The notes under the pieces: model-generated | What the model was told of the DNA's origin: nothing | What the model saw: only the letters and a program-made list of their open reading frames with translations | Databases searched by the model: none | Translations under genes and position numbers: made by a program | Part shown: positions 16,350-24,467 of the stretch, piece after piece | Numbering within the stretch: position 1 is the first letter of the stretch | Layout of the letters: every line of letters starts with the position of its first letter | Origin: Firmicutes bacterium UBA5201 | Lineage (GTDB): Bacteria; Bacillota; Clostridia; Peptostreptococcales; Acidaminobacteraceae | Length of the DNA: 64,000 nucleotides | Reading direction: 5' to 3' | NCBI GenBank assembly: GCA_002412775.1 | Contig: DHVT01000017.1 | Location: 102,829-166,828 of the forward strand

Positions 16350-17225
16350 CTATATTTCCACTATCGACTTGGGTTTTCTCACGACAAGATAAGTGCCCAT
16401 CAGAATGACCACCGCACCAACCAGCATTTGGCTATAGATGACCTCATTTAAGATCAGCTTTCCCCACAAGATGCCGAATACAGGCATCAGAAAAGTGACA
16501 GACAAAGCGGATGTAGGCCCCATCTCTTTGATCAAATGGAAATAGATCAAATAGGCTATAGCACTGCATAGTATTGCAAATACAATCATCAACATGCCGA
16601 CATTCACAGTGACAGGTTGAGAAACTCCAGTTACCAGAAGGATTGGAAGAAGTGAGAGTCCAGCAAAAATCTGGCTACCTCCAGCTAGGGCTTTGGTTTC
16701 GATCTTATTGGCGTACTTCTTGATCAATGCGCCTGCTAGACCATAGCATATAGTCGCCAACACACAGGCTGCAATAGCAAGATACGCTTCCATCGTGACC
16801 GGTAAAGCCTTGCTTCCGCTTATAATAATCACTCCTGTTGTTCCGAGGACCAGCCCCATTCCTTTTTGCATCGTCAACTTCTCACCGAGAATTAAAGCAG
16901 CAAACAGGCTACCAAACATAGGTGTCATCGAATTGATCACCACTGAAATCGAAGCGGGTATGTAAAGTGCCGCAAAAGCAAAACTGGAAAATGGTATGGC
17001 GGAATTGATCACACCTATGATGAAAAGGATTTTCCAATCTCGTTTCCATAGGATCTTATAATTCGACACTTTGAAAACCATCATCAGGAAAACTCCCGCA
17101 ATCAGCAATCTGAGTGCCGCAGTTCCGACTGCACCAAATACAGGTGCAAGAACCCTCATGAATATGAATGATCCTCCCCAAATGGCGGACAATGTGATCA
17201 TCAATATATGGTTGGAGTATTTCAT
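16350..17225 (-). CDS. EamA/DMT-family transporter
   Basis: The 291-aa protein has ten predicted helices in two EamA repeats, with the opening motif LSAIWGGSFIFMRVLAP. The frame is open from 17303, but the ATG at 17225 has AGAGGATGAG directly upstream and begins the typical N-terminus (MKYSNHILM). It is the first gene of a two-gene operon with the ArAE protein. The substrate is unknown; members export metabolites or amino acids. Confidence 0.9.
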   Translation of the reverse strand: MKYSNHILMITLSAIWGGSFIFMRVLAPVFGAVGTAALRLLIAGVFLMMVFKVSNYKILWKRDWKILFIIGVINSAIPFSSFAFAALYIPASISVVINSMTPMFGSLFAALILGEKLTMQKGMGLVLGTTGVIIISGSKALPVTMEAYLAIAACVLATICYGLAGALIKKYANKIETKALAGGSQIFAGLSLLPILLVTGVSQPVTVNVGMLMIVFAILCSAIAYLIYFHLIKEMGPTSALSVTFLMPVFGILWGKLILNEVIYSQMLVGAVVILMGTYLVVRKPKSIVEI

Positions 17226-17289
17226 CTCATCCTCTTTCAGCAATTTTGACTTATTAACTAGAATTATACCCACAATTGATTCGCATTGT

Positions 17290-17337
17290 AAAGAAAAAAA
17301 CACCTCCTGGAAATCATCAGAAATCCAAGAGGTGTTT
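17290..17337 (-). terminator. Intrinsic terminator of the arginase gene
   Basis: AAACACCTC/GAGGTGTTT form a 9-bp stem (17329-17337 with about 17298-17306) followed on the minus strand by a T run, 10 bp after the arginase stop. Confidence 0.78.
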
Positions 17338-17347
17338 CACCGTTTTA

Positions 17348-18259
17348 TCAAATCAACCATTCACCCATCAAAGAACCGATCAAGGCAACCGCAGACTTGG
17401 CTGTTTCGTTGTTATTGTCAATGATCGGATTCACTTCCACGAATTCCGCACTGACAACTTTTTCTGTAAGTGCGATCATTTCGAGTGCAAAATGGCTCTC
17501 ACGATAAGTCAAACCACCTGGAACTCTTGTTCCTGTACCCTGAACAAATACCGGATCCATACTGTCCATATCGAAACTCACATGGATGCCGTCCGTACCG
17601 TTTGAAGCGATTTGAATCGCGCGCTTCATCACTTCAGGCATACCTAAAAGATCAATTTCGTGCATAGTGAAAACAGTGATTCCGAGTTCCTTGAGCACTT
17701 TTCTTTCACCTGTGTCCAAATCCCTACATCCTACAAGTACAATGTTTTTAGAATCAATTTTGCTTTGGGCACCACCAATGGAAACCAGTTTATCATGCCC
17801 GATGCCCAAACTGACCGCAACTGGCATACCGTGAATATTCCCCGATGGAGAAGTGGATTCGGAGTTGATGTCACCATGAGCGTCAAACCAGATTACGCCC
17901 AGTTTTTTATAATGTTGCAAAACACCGGCGATTGTACCGATGGCGACACTATGGTCTCCACCGAGAACCAGAGGGAATCGTCCTTCTTCCAAAGTGTCGG
18001 ATACTCTTTTACATAATTCTGTATTGACCCTTGCCACTTCATCCAAATTTTTCAGGTTTGTACCTTCTGAAATCGGACTTACAGGTTTTACCGCAACGAT
18101 ATCTCCTTTGTCAGCCACTTCGTAACCAATGTTCTGAAGCCTTTCAGTCACTCCAGCATAACGGATCGCGGCCGGTCCAAGACTAACTCCTGGTGTCCCT
18201 GCGGCAAGATCAAGAGCAACACCAATAATCGACAATTTTGAATTTATAGATGGTTTCAT
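17348..18259 (-). CDS. rocF: Arginase (ureohydrolase family)
   Basis: The 303-aa protein carries all ureohydrolase manganese motifs: GGDHSVAIGT, WFDAHGDIN and SFDMDSMDP, followed by the arginase-type GTGTRVPGGLTYRE. This favours arginase (L-arginine to ornithine and urea) over agmatinase. A frame extension to 18289 is rejected because GGGAGGG precedes the ATG at 18259. It stands alone with its own terminator; a palindrome at 18326-18342 may be an operator. Confidence 0.9.
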   Translation of the reverse strand: MKPSINSKLSIIGVALDLAAGTPGVSLGPAAIRYAGVTERLQNIGYEVADKGDIVAVKPVSPISEGTNLKNLDEVARVNTELCKRVSDTLEEGRFPLVLGGDHSVAIGTIAGVLQHYKKLGVIWFDAHGDINSESTSPSGNIHGMPVAVSLGIGHDKLVSIGGAQSKIDSKNIVLVGCRDLDTGERKVLKELGITVFTMHEIDLLGMPEVMKRAIQIASNGTDGIHVSFDMDSMDPVFVQGTGTRVPGGLTYRESHFALEMIALTEKVVSAEFVEVNPIIDNNNETAKSAVALIGSLMGEWLI

Positions 18260-18325
18260 TTGTTTCCCTCCCAAATCAAGTATGATCACACAAAATATTA
18301 CTTTCCACTATATCCCATTTTATGC

Positions 18326-18342
18326 ATTATGCATTGCATAAT
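18326..18342 (-). promoter_or_regulatory. Palindrome upstream of arginase (candidate operator)
   Basis: ATTATGCA and TGCATAAT form 8-bp arms around one base, 67 bp before the arginase start. The spacing suits a repressor or activator site; the regulator is unknown, with ArgR-type only one option. Confidence 0.4.
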
Positions 18343-18401
18343 GTATATTTATCTCTGATTTTACTTCTTTTCTTTTCATTTGTCCAGACCTATTCCAAGA
18401 T

Positions 18402-19097
18402 TTATTTCATAATTGCATGTATTAGCAATCTAGCATTGTCGAATTCATAAGTACATGTTACCAGTGTCAATAATTTCAAATCTTTTTGTTCATCGATATT
18501 CATGTCATGCATAGACGCACGGTTCATCGCCTTGACATATTCCATTAATTTGTCATCATCCAAATCTAGAACAAGGTAATAAGTATACGCTGATACAATC
18601 TGGACTGAAATAATTTCAAATTCATTTGTTTCTCTTCGACCCCTTAAAGTTATGATCTTATTTTTTTCAAGAAAATCCTCATCTTTATAACGATGTAAAT
18701 CATGAAATTTTGTACCGTTTTGCATATAATGCCCATATACAACCATATGGTTGTCATAAAAATTGCCCTGATTGCGATAATCCAAATAAAGTGCCCCGGC
18801 ACTATTTTTTCTGTTGAGGTAATCATACTTCAAGTAATGCTCGTTATCATAGCCCTTCACCAAAGGTTCGTTAATCGACGTGCCATCGATTTCAATCCAT
18901 CCCGCAAACTCATCATTCGCTTCAATATATTCCGAAAACGGGTTTATGTACGGTATTTTTAGTGGAGTCACCCTTTTGATCTCCACATCGGAAACAACGA
19001 TTTGACCGGATGAAACACCAAATGACGGCGTAGTGATCACCAAAACCAAAAATATTGTCAACGCAAAAAACAACCCAAAGCTGCATTTGGGTTTCAT
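18402..19097 (-). CDS. Class B sortase
   Basis: The 231-aa protein begins with a membrane-targeting segment and contains the sortase fold: FAGWIEIDGTSINEPLVKG, the catalytic His in VVYGHYM and the catalytic Cys and Arg in TLVTCTYEFDNAR. The long helix between strands and the TLVTC form are class-B features. It would attach a protein to the cell wall. GAGGTG precedes the ATG. No obvious sorting-signal substrate lies in the window. It follows a small Cys-containing protein and a heme-binding lipoprotein on the same strand. Confidence 0.9.
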   Translation of the reverse strand: MKPKCSFGLFFALTIFLVLVITTPSFGVSSGQIVVSDVEIKRVTPLKIPYINPFSEYIEANDEFAGWIEIDGTSINEPLVKGYDNEHYLKYDYLNRKNSAGALYLDYRNQGNFYDNHMVVYGHYMQNGTKFHDLHRYKDEDFLEKNKIITLRGRRETNEFEIISVQIVSAYTYYLVLDLDDDKLMEYVKAMNRASMHDMNIDEQKDLKLLTLVTCTYEFDNARLLIHAIMK

Positions 19098-19119
19098 AAA
19101 ATCACCTCATTGCTATTCA

Positions 19120-19338
19120 TCAGGCGTTGAGCAACACGGCACCACTACATTTTTCGCATGTATAATAAGCAGTGACTGCCGTGCCCTCAATGTTGATGTA
19201 GATTTCCACCGACTCGGCATCCTCAACACTTTTGCCTCTATTGATTACATCCTCTTTGATCCGTGCTAAAATCTCTTCCTCCTTAAGATTGGCGATATTA
19301 ACACCCTCCATTTGTAAACTCAATACTTTTACTTCCAT
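19120..19338 (-). CDS. Hypothetical small acidic protein with a C-terminal CxxC
   Basis: The 72-aa protein has the pattern of a real gene (AAAGGGG ribosome site, close spacing on both sides). It is acidic and helical in the middle (LKEEEILARIKEDVINRG) with a final YYTCEKCSGAVLL, where the CxxC could bind metal or be redox active. No signal peptide is seen. It sits 13 bp after the cytochrome-b5 lipoprotein gene and 22 bp before the sortase gene. No family is recognised. Confidence 0.7.
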   Translation of the reverse strand: MEVKVLSLQMEGVNIANLKEEEILARIKEDVINRGKSVEDAESVEIYINIEGTAVTAYYTCEKCSGAVLLNA

Positions 19339-19351
19339 TGCTATACCCCTT

Positions 19352-19732
19352 TCATTCTAGAACCCCCACTTTTGTTGCTCTATCGAGGACAGATAATCCA
19401 TGTGGAGATTTGTTAATGATGATATCCGTCAAATCTTGTCCCGCATCATAGCCATTATGAGTGCCACCCTTCCATCTTGGAAGATCTGTGACATCGTATA
19501 TCACACCTTGAACGGCTACGTAAGCTCTAGCTCCGTCCTTGCCATCAAATTCAGCAAGCTCCTCAAGTGTGAAAGTTGGTAATTCCTCTTCATTTTCAAC
19601 TGGTTCACTAACCACCGGCTCGTCAGTTTCCACCTGGGGCTGTTCTGTACTGCACCCCATCGCCATCAGTAAAACCAAGAGCATCGTCAAAATGAGAGCA
19701 GTCCATTTCAAACGGCTTGTCATTTGAGTCAC
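19352..19732 (-). CDS. Cytochrome b5-like heme-binding lipoprotein
   Basis: The 126-aa protein has a lipobox (LLMAMGCS, Cys about 27) after a hydrophobic signal, then an acidic linker. The C-terminal cytochrome-b5-like domain has FTLEELAEFDGKDGARAYVA, the strand GVIYDVTDLPRW, and His residues in GGTHNGYD and SPHGL that could ligate heme. It would be a lipid-anchored protein outside the membrane. AAAGGAGGTG precedes the ATG. Its start lies only 62 bp after the end of the large hydroxylase operon, with a hairpin between. Confidence 0.87.
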   Translation of the reverse strand: MTQMTSRLKWTALILTMLLVLLMAMGCSTEQPQVETDEPVVSEPVENEEELPTFTLEELAEFDGKDGARAYVAVQGVIYDVTDLPRWKGGTHNGYDAGQDLTDIIINKSPHGLSVLDRATKVGVLE

Positions 19733-19759
19733 CTCCTTTTGTCATTGATACCCAAATAA

Positions 19760-19787
19760 GGGGACAGCAAATCACTTTGCTGTCCCC
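19760..19787 (-). terminator. Strong hairpin at the end of the hydroxylase operon
   Basis: A 12-bp perfect stem GGGGACAGCAAA/TTTGCTGTCCCC (19760-19771 with 19776-19787, 4-nt loop) follows the operon's stop by 7 bp. The tail on the minus strand is only TTATTTG, so it may be a weak terminator or a stabilising or REP-like hairpin. Confidence 0.6.
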
Positions 19788-19794
19788 TCATCAA

Positions 19795-22083
19795 TCATTT
19801 GCTCATCATCTGCCATAAATCCTCGCTTCTTATAGGAAGCTTTCTAAGCCTGATTCCAGTGGCATTGTAGATCGCATTCGCAATCGCCGCAGGTGGTGTA
19901 TCGATACCGATTTCCCCCACTGATTTGGCACCAAAAGGGCCACTTGGTTCAAAACTGTCTACAAAATCGATGTGCATCGGTCCCACATCCATACGAGTAG
20001 GGACTTTATAAGTCAAAAATGAGTTGTTGTATAGTCTTCCGTTGCTCCTGTAGATGGCCTCTTCATAAAGCGTCATTCCAATACCTTGAAGAAGTGCCCC
20101 TTCCACCTGGATTCTCGCCAGATTGGGATTGACTACTGTACCACAGTCCACTGAAGCATGATATTCGAGAACTTCTATCCGGCCCGTTCTTGGATCAATC
20201 TCTATCTCACATGCGCCTGCCATATATGGAGGTGGCGCTTTTTCCCCGACAAAGGACCCGCTTGATACGAGCTGTTCTTGCTGTTCAGAATAATAAAGCA
20301 CAGTGGAGAACGCCTTGAGTGTCATTTCCTGACTGCCCGCCCTCACGGTTTTACCATCATAACTCACATCCTCAGTTCCGAAAAAGCGTCTGGCTTTGTC
20401 CAGTATGATTTCGACCATGCTTTCAGCGGCAATTCGAACACTATGTCCGGAGACATAGGTCGTGCTGGATGCGTATGCGCCCGTATCAAACGGCGTCAAA
20501 TCCGTATCCGATGAATATACGATGATCTGGTCTACAGACACACCTAGTGTTTCAGCAGCCATTTGAGCCAAAATCGTATCCGAGCCCGTCCCAATGTCCG
20601 TCGCACCCACGACAAGGCTGAAAAAACCGTCGTCATTAAGTTTGATGATTGCCGATGCCATATCGATTCCCGGAATACCCGAGCCTTGCATAGCCAGGGC
20701 CATGCCCACTCCTCTGATCTTACCATCCGGCATCTCGCGTTTAGGATACTTTGCTTTCCACTGAATGCTATCCATCACATTTTCGATACACTTGTCCAGT
20801 TTACAGGACTCGATAATCATGGCCACGCCCTCTTTGCCCTCACCCATGACTTCGAAAATCTCAGAAGTCTCACCTTCTTTGATCATGTTCATCTTTCTGA
20901 GTATTACAGGATCCATCTCCAGTTTTGAGGCAAGCTCATCAATGATGGACTCCAGTGCGAAATTGCCTTGAATTGCGCCGTATCCCCGATATGCTCCAGC
21001 AGGTGTGGTGTTCGTATAGACAACATCCCCTTTGAATCCAACGGATTCCACGTGATTGTAAAGCGGCAGATTCTTCGCACCAGTGACCATCAAAACAGTC
21101 AGCGCATGCTCACCATAAGCACCCGTGTTGGATAGCACTTTCATATCCAGTGCCTTGATGGTCCCATCTTTCATGGCACCCACGGTCAAATCGATCCTCA
21201 TGGCATGTCTTGTATAGGTGGATTCAAAAACCTCTTTGCGTGTATAGATCATCTTTGCGGGTTTACCTGTCATTTTAGTGACAAGTGCCACATAAAATTC
21301 TCCGTGAATGGCCTGTTTCCCTCCAAATCCGCCACCGATTCTAGGTTTGATCACTCTGACTTTGGAAAGGTCTATCCCAAGGTTTCGCGCAACAATTCTC
21401 CTGACATGAAAAGGCGTTTGGGTGGAGGACATTATAGTAAGCCGGTCCTGAACATCATAATATGAAGTGACATTATGAGGTTCCGCCATAGCATGACTTT
21501 GTGCCTGGGTATAATAAGTGGCATGGTGCACCACGTCGCAGCCTTCAAGCGTTTTTGGCACATCACCGATCATCATCTCATAAGATGCGGCCAAATTGCG
21601 TTTCGCATCGTGACCAATCGGGAACATGCTGAATGTGTTCTCGTCTGCATGGATCAGCGTTTCATGGTCCAGCGCGGTCTCAAAATCGATGATCGCTGTT
21701 TTGAGCTCATATTTCACTTTGATTTGACTCATGGCGAGATCCACCATATGTTCCGAGGTTCCGGCCACAACTGCTACGGCATCGCCCACATATCTCAAGG
21801 TTTTGTCGAGGATCTTCGCATCATATGGCGATGGTTCGGGATACCCCTGACCAGCCCTTGAAAATATGACATCCGGCACATTGAGGTGCGTCAGGACACA
21901 TTTTATTTCAGGAATCATAAGTGCCTTTGACGTGTCAATGGATGTGATTTCAGCATGTGCATGTGGGCTTCTGAGCACTTTTACAATCAAAGCGTCGCGT
22001 GGTGCGAAATCATCCGTAAAAGCTGGTTTGCCGAGCACAAGCCCCATACCGTCCACTTTTGGAATCGATTTGTTCACACTCAT
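19795..22083 (-). CDS. Molybdenum hydroxylase (xanthine dehydrogenase family), molybdopterin subunit, set 2
   Basis: The 762-aa large subunit has the N-terminal Ald_Xan_dh_C-type domain (about 20-135) and then the molybdopterin-binding region with RIGGGFGGKQAI, AYRGYGAIQGNFALE and the C-terminal GPFGAKSVGEIGID, whose Glu is the catalytic base. It would hydroxylate a purine or related N-heterocycle. Its ATG overlaps the stop of the iron-sulfur subunit by 4 bp. It is the last gene of the 13-gene operon. It differs clearly from the set-1 subunit, so substrates probably differ. Confidence 0.93.
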   Translation of the reverse strand: MSVNKSIPKVDGMGLVLGKPAFTDDFAPRDALIVKVLRSPHAHAEITSIDTSKALMIPEIKCVLTHLNVPDVIFSRAGQGYPEPSPYDAKILDKTLRYVGDAVAVVAGTSEHMVDLAMSQIKVKYELKTAIIDFETALDHETLIHADENTFSMFPIGHDAKRNLAASYEMMIGDVPKTLEGCDVVHHATYYTQAQSHAMAEPHNVTSYYDVQDRLTIMSSTQTPFHVRRIVARNLGIDLSKVRVIKPRIGGGFGGKQAIHGEFYVALVTKMTGKPAKMIYTRKEVFESTYTRHAMRIDLTVGAMKDGTIKALDMKVLSNTGAYGEHALTVLMVTGAKNLPLYNHVESVGFKGDVVYTNTTPAGAYRGYGAIQGNFALESIIDELASKLEMDPVILRKMNMIKEGETSEIFEVMGEGKEGVAMIIESCKLDKCIENVMDSIQWKAKYPKREMPDGKIRGVGMALAMQGSGIPGIDMASAIIKLNDDGFFSLVVGATDIGTGSDTILAQMAAETLGVSVDQIIVYSSDTDLTPFDTGAYASSTTYVSGHSVRIAAESMVEIILDKARRFFGTEDVSYDGKTVRAGSQEMTLKAFSTVLYYSEQQEQLVSSGSFVGEKAPPPYMAGACEIEIDPRTGRIEVLEYHASVDCGTVVNPNLARIQVEGALLQGIGMTLYEEAIYRSNGRLYNNSFLTYKVPTRMDVGPMHIDFVDSFEPSGPFGAKSVGEIGIDTPPAAIANAIYNATGIRLRKLPIRSEDLWQMMSK

Positions 22084-22535
22084 GACTTTTCCACCTCCAA
22101 ATATGCCGCAATAGCGCGGTGCTGCCCTTCAAATCCAGAGCACCTGCACATATTGCCTGCCATATAATGCTTTACCTCATCCATGGTCGGTTTCGGATTT
22201 TCTTCAAACAGTGCGATCAGACTCATCATATGACCTGGCGAACAATAACCGCATTGCTCCACGCCTTCAGCGGTCATAAATTCCGCAATGGCTCTGACTT
22301 TCTCCTGTACACCTTCCACTGTAACGATTTTCTTGCGGTTGGCACGCACGGTAAGATACGAACATGATGGCACAAGTTGGCCATCCACTATGATGTGGCA
22401 CATGCCGCAAGACGTTGTATCACACCCTCTTTTCACGCTTTTGAAACCCAATTTTCTAAGCGTATCGAGTAATACTTCATCGGGTTCGGCCGAAAAACCG
22501 AAATGGTCCCCATTGATGATCAAGGTCACTTCCAT
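22080..22535 (-). CDS. Molybdenum hydroxylase, 2Fe-2S subunit, set 2
   Basis: The 151-aa protein has a plant-type ferredoxin cluster motif (RGCDTTSCGMC with a fourth Cys at VPSC) and a C-terminal cluster (QCGYCSPGHMM and CRCSG). These are the two 2Fe-2S centres that pass electrons from the molybdenum site to FAD. The start at 22535 is set by GGGAGGGGGGAG. It overlaps the FAD subunit gene by 10 bp and the large-subunit gene by 4 bp. Confidence 0.95.
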   Translation of the reverse strand: MEVTLIINGDHFGFSAEPDEVLLDTLRKLGFKSVKRGCDTTSCGMCHIIVDGQLVPSCSYLTVRANRKKIVTVEGVQEKVRAIAEFMTAEGVEQCGYCSPGHMMSLIALFEENPKPTMDEVKHYMAGNMCRCSGFEGQHRAIAAYLEVEKS

Positions 22536-23266
22536 GTCTCTCCCCCCTCCCAAATATCCTCTAAAAGCGCCATCGCAAGTGCTTTTCTATACTCAGCGCT
22601 CGCTCTGTGGTCTGTTCCGAATTCAAATTGCTCGACCGAGCTGAGCACATCACCCGGACCGTCCACACTGACACATTTTGAATGGCCAGGTCTGGCGCCA
22701 ATGCTCACGCAGTAGCCCTCTTTTTTCGTCACACAGACATTCACCAGCGCAAAATCCGTATAAATGGTCTTATAAGCTTTGTAAGCACTTTTTTCAGGCA
22801 TCTTGAACGTCATATGCGTCAAGATATCGCAGCAGGGAAGTCCGTTTTCCAAATAATCTTGAAGTGGCATATCTCCTGATGAATGGAAATGAAGTGTCGT
22901 ATCCAATGAAAGCAGCACAGGAATCACATCCGAAAATGGATATCTCCCCATCACACTGCCTCCGATAGTCGCCATGTTTCTCACCGAGACCCCCGCAATC
23001 TGCTTCATCGCTTCAGTCAAAGCCTCCGGCAATCCGATATGCTTTTCAATCTGCCTAAGCGTCGTCATCGCACCGATTTCCACCCGATCTCCGGTGATGT
23101 TGACGCCATCGAGCCCCAAATCGGCCAAATCGATCATCAACGGTACAGTTCGATTCTGTAATCTCAGGAAGATTCCGCCACCCATCACAACAGCACCTTT
23201 GGTCCCCACCAAACGTTCATAGGCATGGCTCAAATCTCCCGGTTTTATGTAGTCCCTTATTCTCAT
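22526..23266 (-). CDS. Molybdenum hydroxylase, FAD-binding subunit, set 2
   Basis: The 246-aa protein shows the FAD-binding motifs of the XdhB/CoxM family: VVMGGGIFLRL near residue 28 and the VRNMATIGGSVMGRYPFSD block near 95-113, followed by a short C-terminal domain. It is smaller than the set-1 counterpart (274 aa). It sits between the threonine-synthase-like gene (10-bp gap) and the iron-sulfur subunit gene. Confidence 0.92.
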   Translation of the reverse strand: MRIRDYIKPGDLSHAYERLVGTKGAVVMGGGIFLRLQNRTVPLMIDLADLGLDGVNITGDRVEIGAMTTLRQIEKHIGLPEALTEAMKQIAGVSVRNMATIGGSVMGRYPFSDVIPVLLSLDTTLHFHSSGDMPLQDYLENGLPCCDILTHMTFKMPEKSAYKAYKTIYTDFALVNVCVTKKEGYCVSIGARPGHSKCVSVDGPGDVLSSVEQFEFGTDHRASAEYRKALAMALLEDIWEGGETWK

Positions 23267-23276
23267 AACCCACCTC

Positions 23277-24467
23277 TCATAACGTCTCGAGTGCCTCGTT
23301 TACACCAATCGGTCTGATTGTTCCTGTTTTAAGGCTGCTCGTATCTTTCAGCCCGTTTCCGGTCACAACAAGAACCACCTGATCGTCAAATTTGATTTTT
23401 CCAGAGTGCGCAAGTTTTTTGAGGGCCGCAAAAGGAGCCGCCCCTGCCGGCTCTGCGAACACGCCCGTGAGCGTGGTCATCTCCACGATCGCATTCACGA
23501 TTTCATCGTCGGTCACGGTCACCAGATCTCCTCCATTGCGTTCAATGAACTGACATGCCTTGATCACATCCCGTGGATTGCCCACACTGATGCTGTCCGC
23601 AATCGTATTTGTGGCTTCCTGAATCGGTTGATACGGTTTCCCCGCATCAAAAACATGCTTGAGGGTCGCCGCCCCTTCCGCCTGAACACCGATCACAATC
23701 GGTACAACGCTCACCAGTCCCACCTTCACAAACTCCTCGAACCCTTTGATCAGCGAACTGATCACCGTCCCGTCCCCCACACTCACCAGACAGTAGTCCG
23801 GCACGCGGTAATCATTTTGAACCAATATCTCAAAAGCTGCAGTCTTTTTGCCTTCCAGCAAAAATGGATTGATGGCCGAATTCCTGCAATACCATCCATG
23901 TTTTTCTCCCACCTGATACGCCACATCAAACGCCTCATCATAAGTCCCATCGATCACATGAAGTGTCACCCCCGCCGCCATGAGCTGTGCGAGTTTTCCC
24001 ACCGGAGCGCTTTTAGGGACGAAAATGACCGTCTTGAGTTTGCTGTGCGCCGTCAGAAGCGCAAGCGAAGAAGCGGCGTTACCGGTGGAAGCACAGTAAA
24101 TGGTGTCGTAACCTTGCTTGATCGCCATGTTCATGGCAATGACACTGGCACGGTCCTTATAGGATCCCGACATGTTCACCCCATCATTTTTGATCAGAAG
24201 GCGGTCGACATATGGCGTATGATTGAAAGCAAGTAGCGGTGTCGAACCTACGGCGTGATCAATCGGGGTATATCCTTTGACAGGAAGCAAATCGTCAAAC
24301 TGAAAAATCGATCCCGTCTTGCTGAAATCCTCCCGCGAAAGTTTCATGTCCTCATATTCATAAACAACTTCCATTGTTCCCAGTAGTGGTCCACAGTCGT
24401 CACATGTGTATCTCCCTTTTTCGACCTTATAGGTTTTACCGCACGAGACGCAACTTAGCCACATCAT
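23277..24467 (-). CDS. Threonine-synthase-like PLP enzyme (fold type II)
   Basis: The 396-aa protein has an N-terminal zinc-ribbon-like region (CVSCGKTYKVEKGRYTCDDCG) followed by the PLP domain: the lysine site NMSGSYKDRAS, the CASTGNAASS substrate loop and the phosphate-binding SVGDGT. The fold is that of threonine synthase or related lyases. Its place in a purine-type operon, overlapping the reductase gene at ATGATG, makes biosynthesis of threonine unlikely. A beta-elimination role on a diamino acid intermediate is an inference. Confidence 0.82.
   Translation of the reverse strand: MMWLSCVSCGKTYKVEKGRYTCDDCGPLLGTMEVVYEYEDMKLSREDFSKTGSIFQFDDLLPVKGYTPIDHAVGSTPLLAFNHTPYVDRLLIKNDGVNMSGSYKDRASVIAMNMAIKQGYDTIYCASTGNAASSLALLTAHSKLKTVIFVPKSAPVGKLAQLMAAGVTLHVIDGTYDEAFDVAYQVGEKHGWYCRNSAINPFLLEGKKTAAFEILVQNDYRVPDYCLVSVGDGTVISSLIKGFEEFVKVGLVSVVPIVIGVQAEGAATLKHVFDAGKPYQPIQEATNTIADSISVGNPRDVIKACQFIERNGGDLVTVTDDEIVNAIVEMTTLTGVFAEPAGAAPFAALKKLAHSGKIKFDDQVVLVVTGNGLKDTSSLKTGTIRPIGVNEALETL

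Noticed and set aside
23406..24236. A 276-codon open frame on the plus strand
   Set aside because: It runs antisense to the PLP enzyme gene, which has clear motifs; composition (many Arg/His) is that of a shadow frame.
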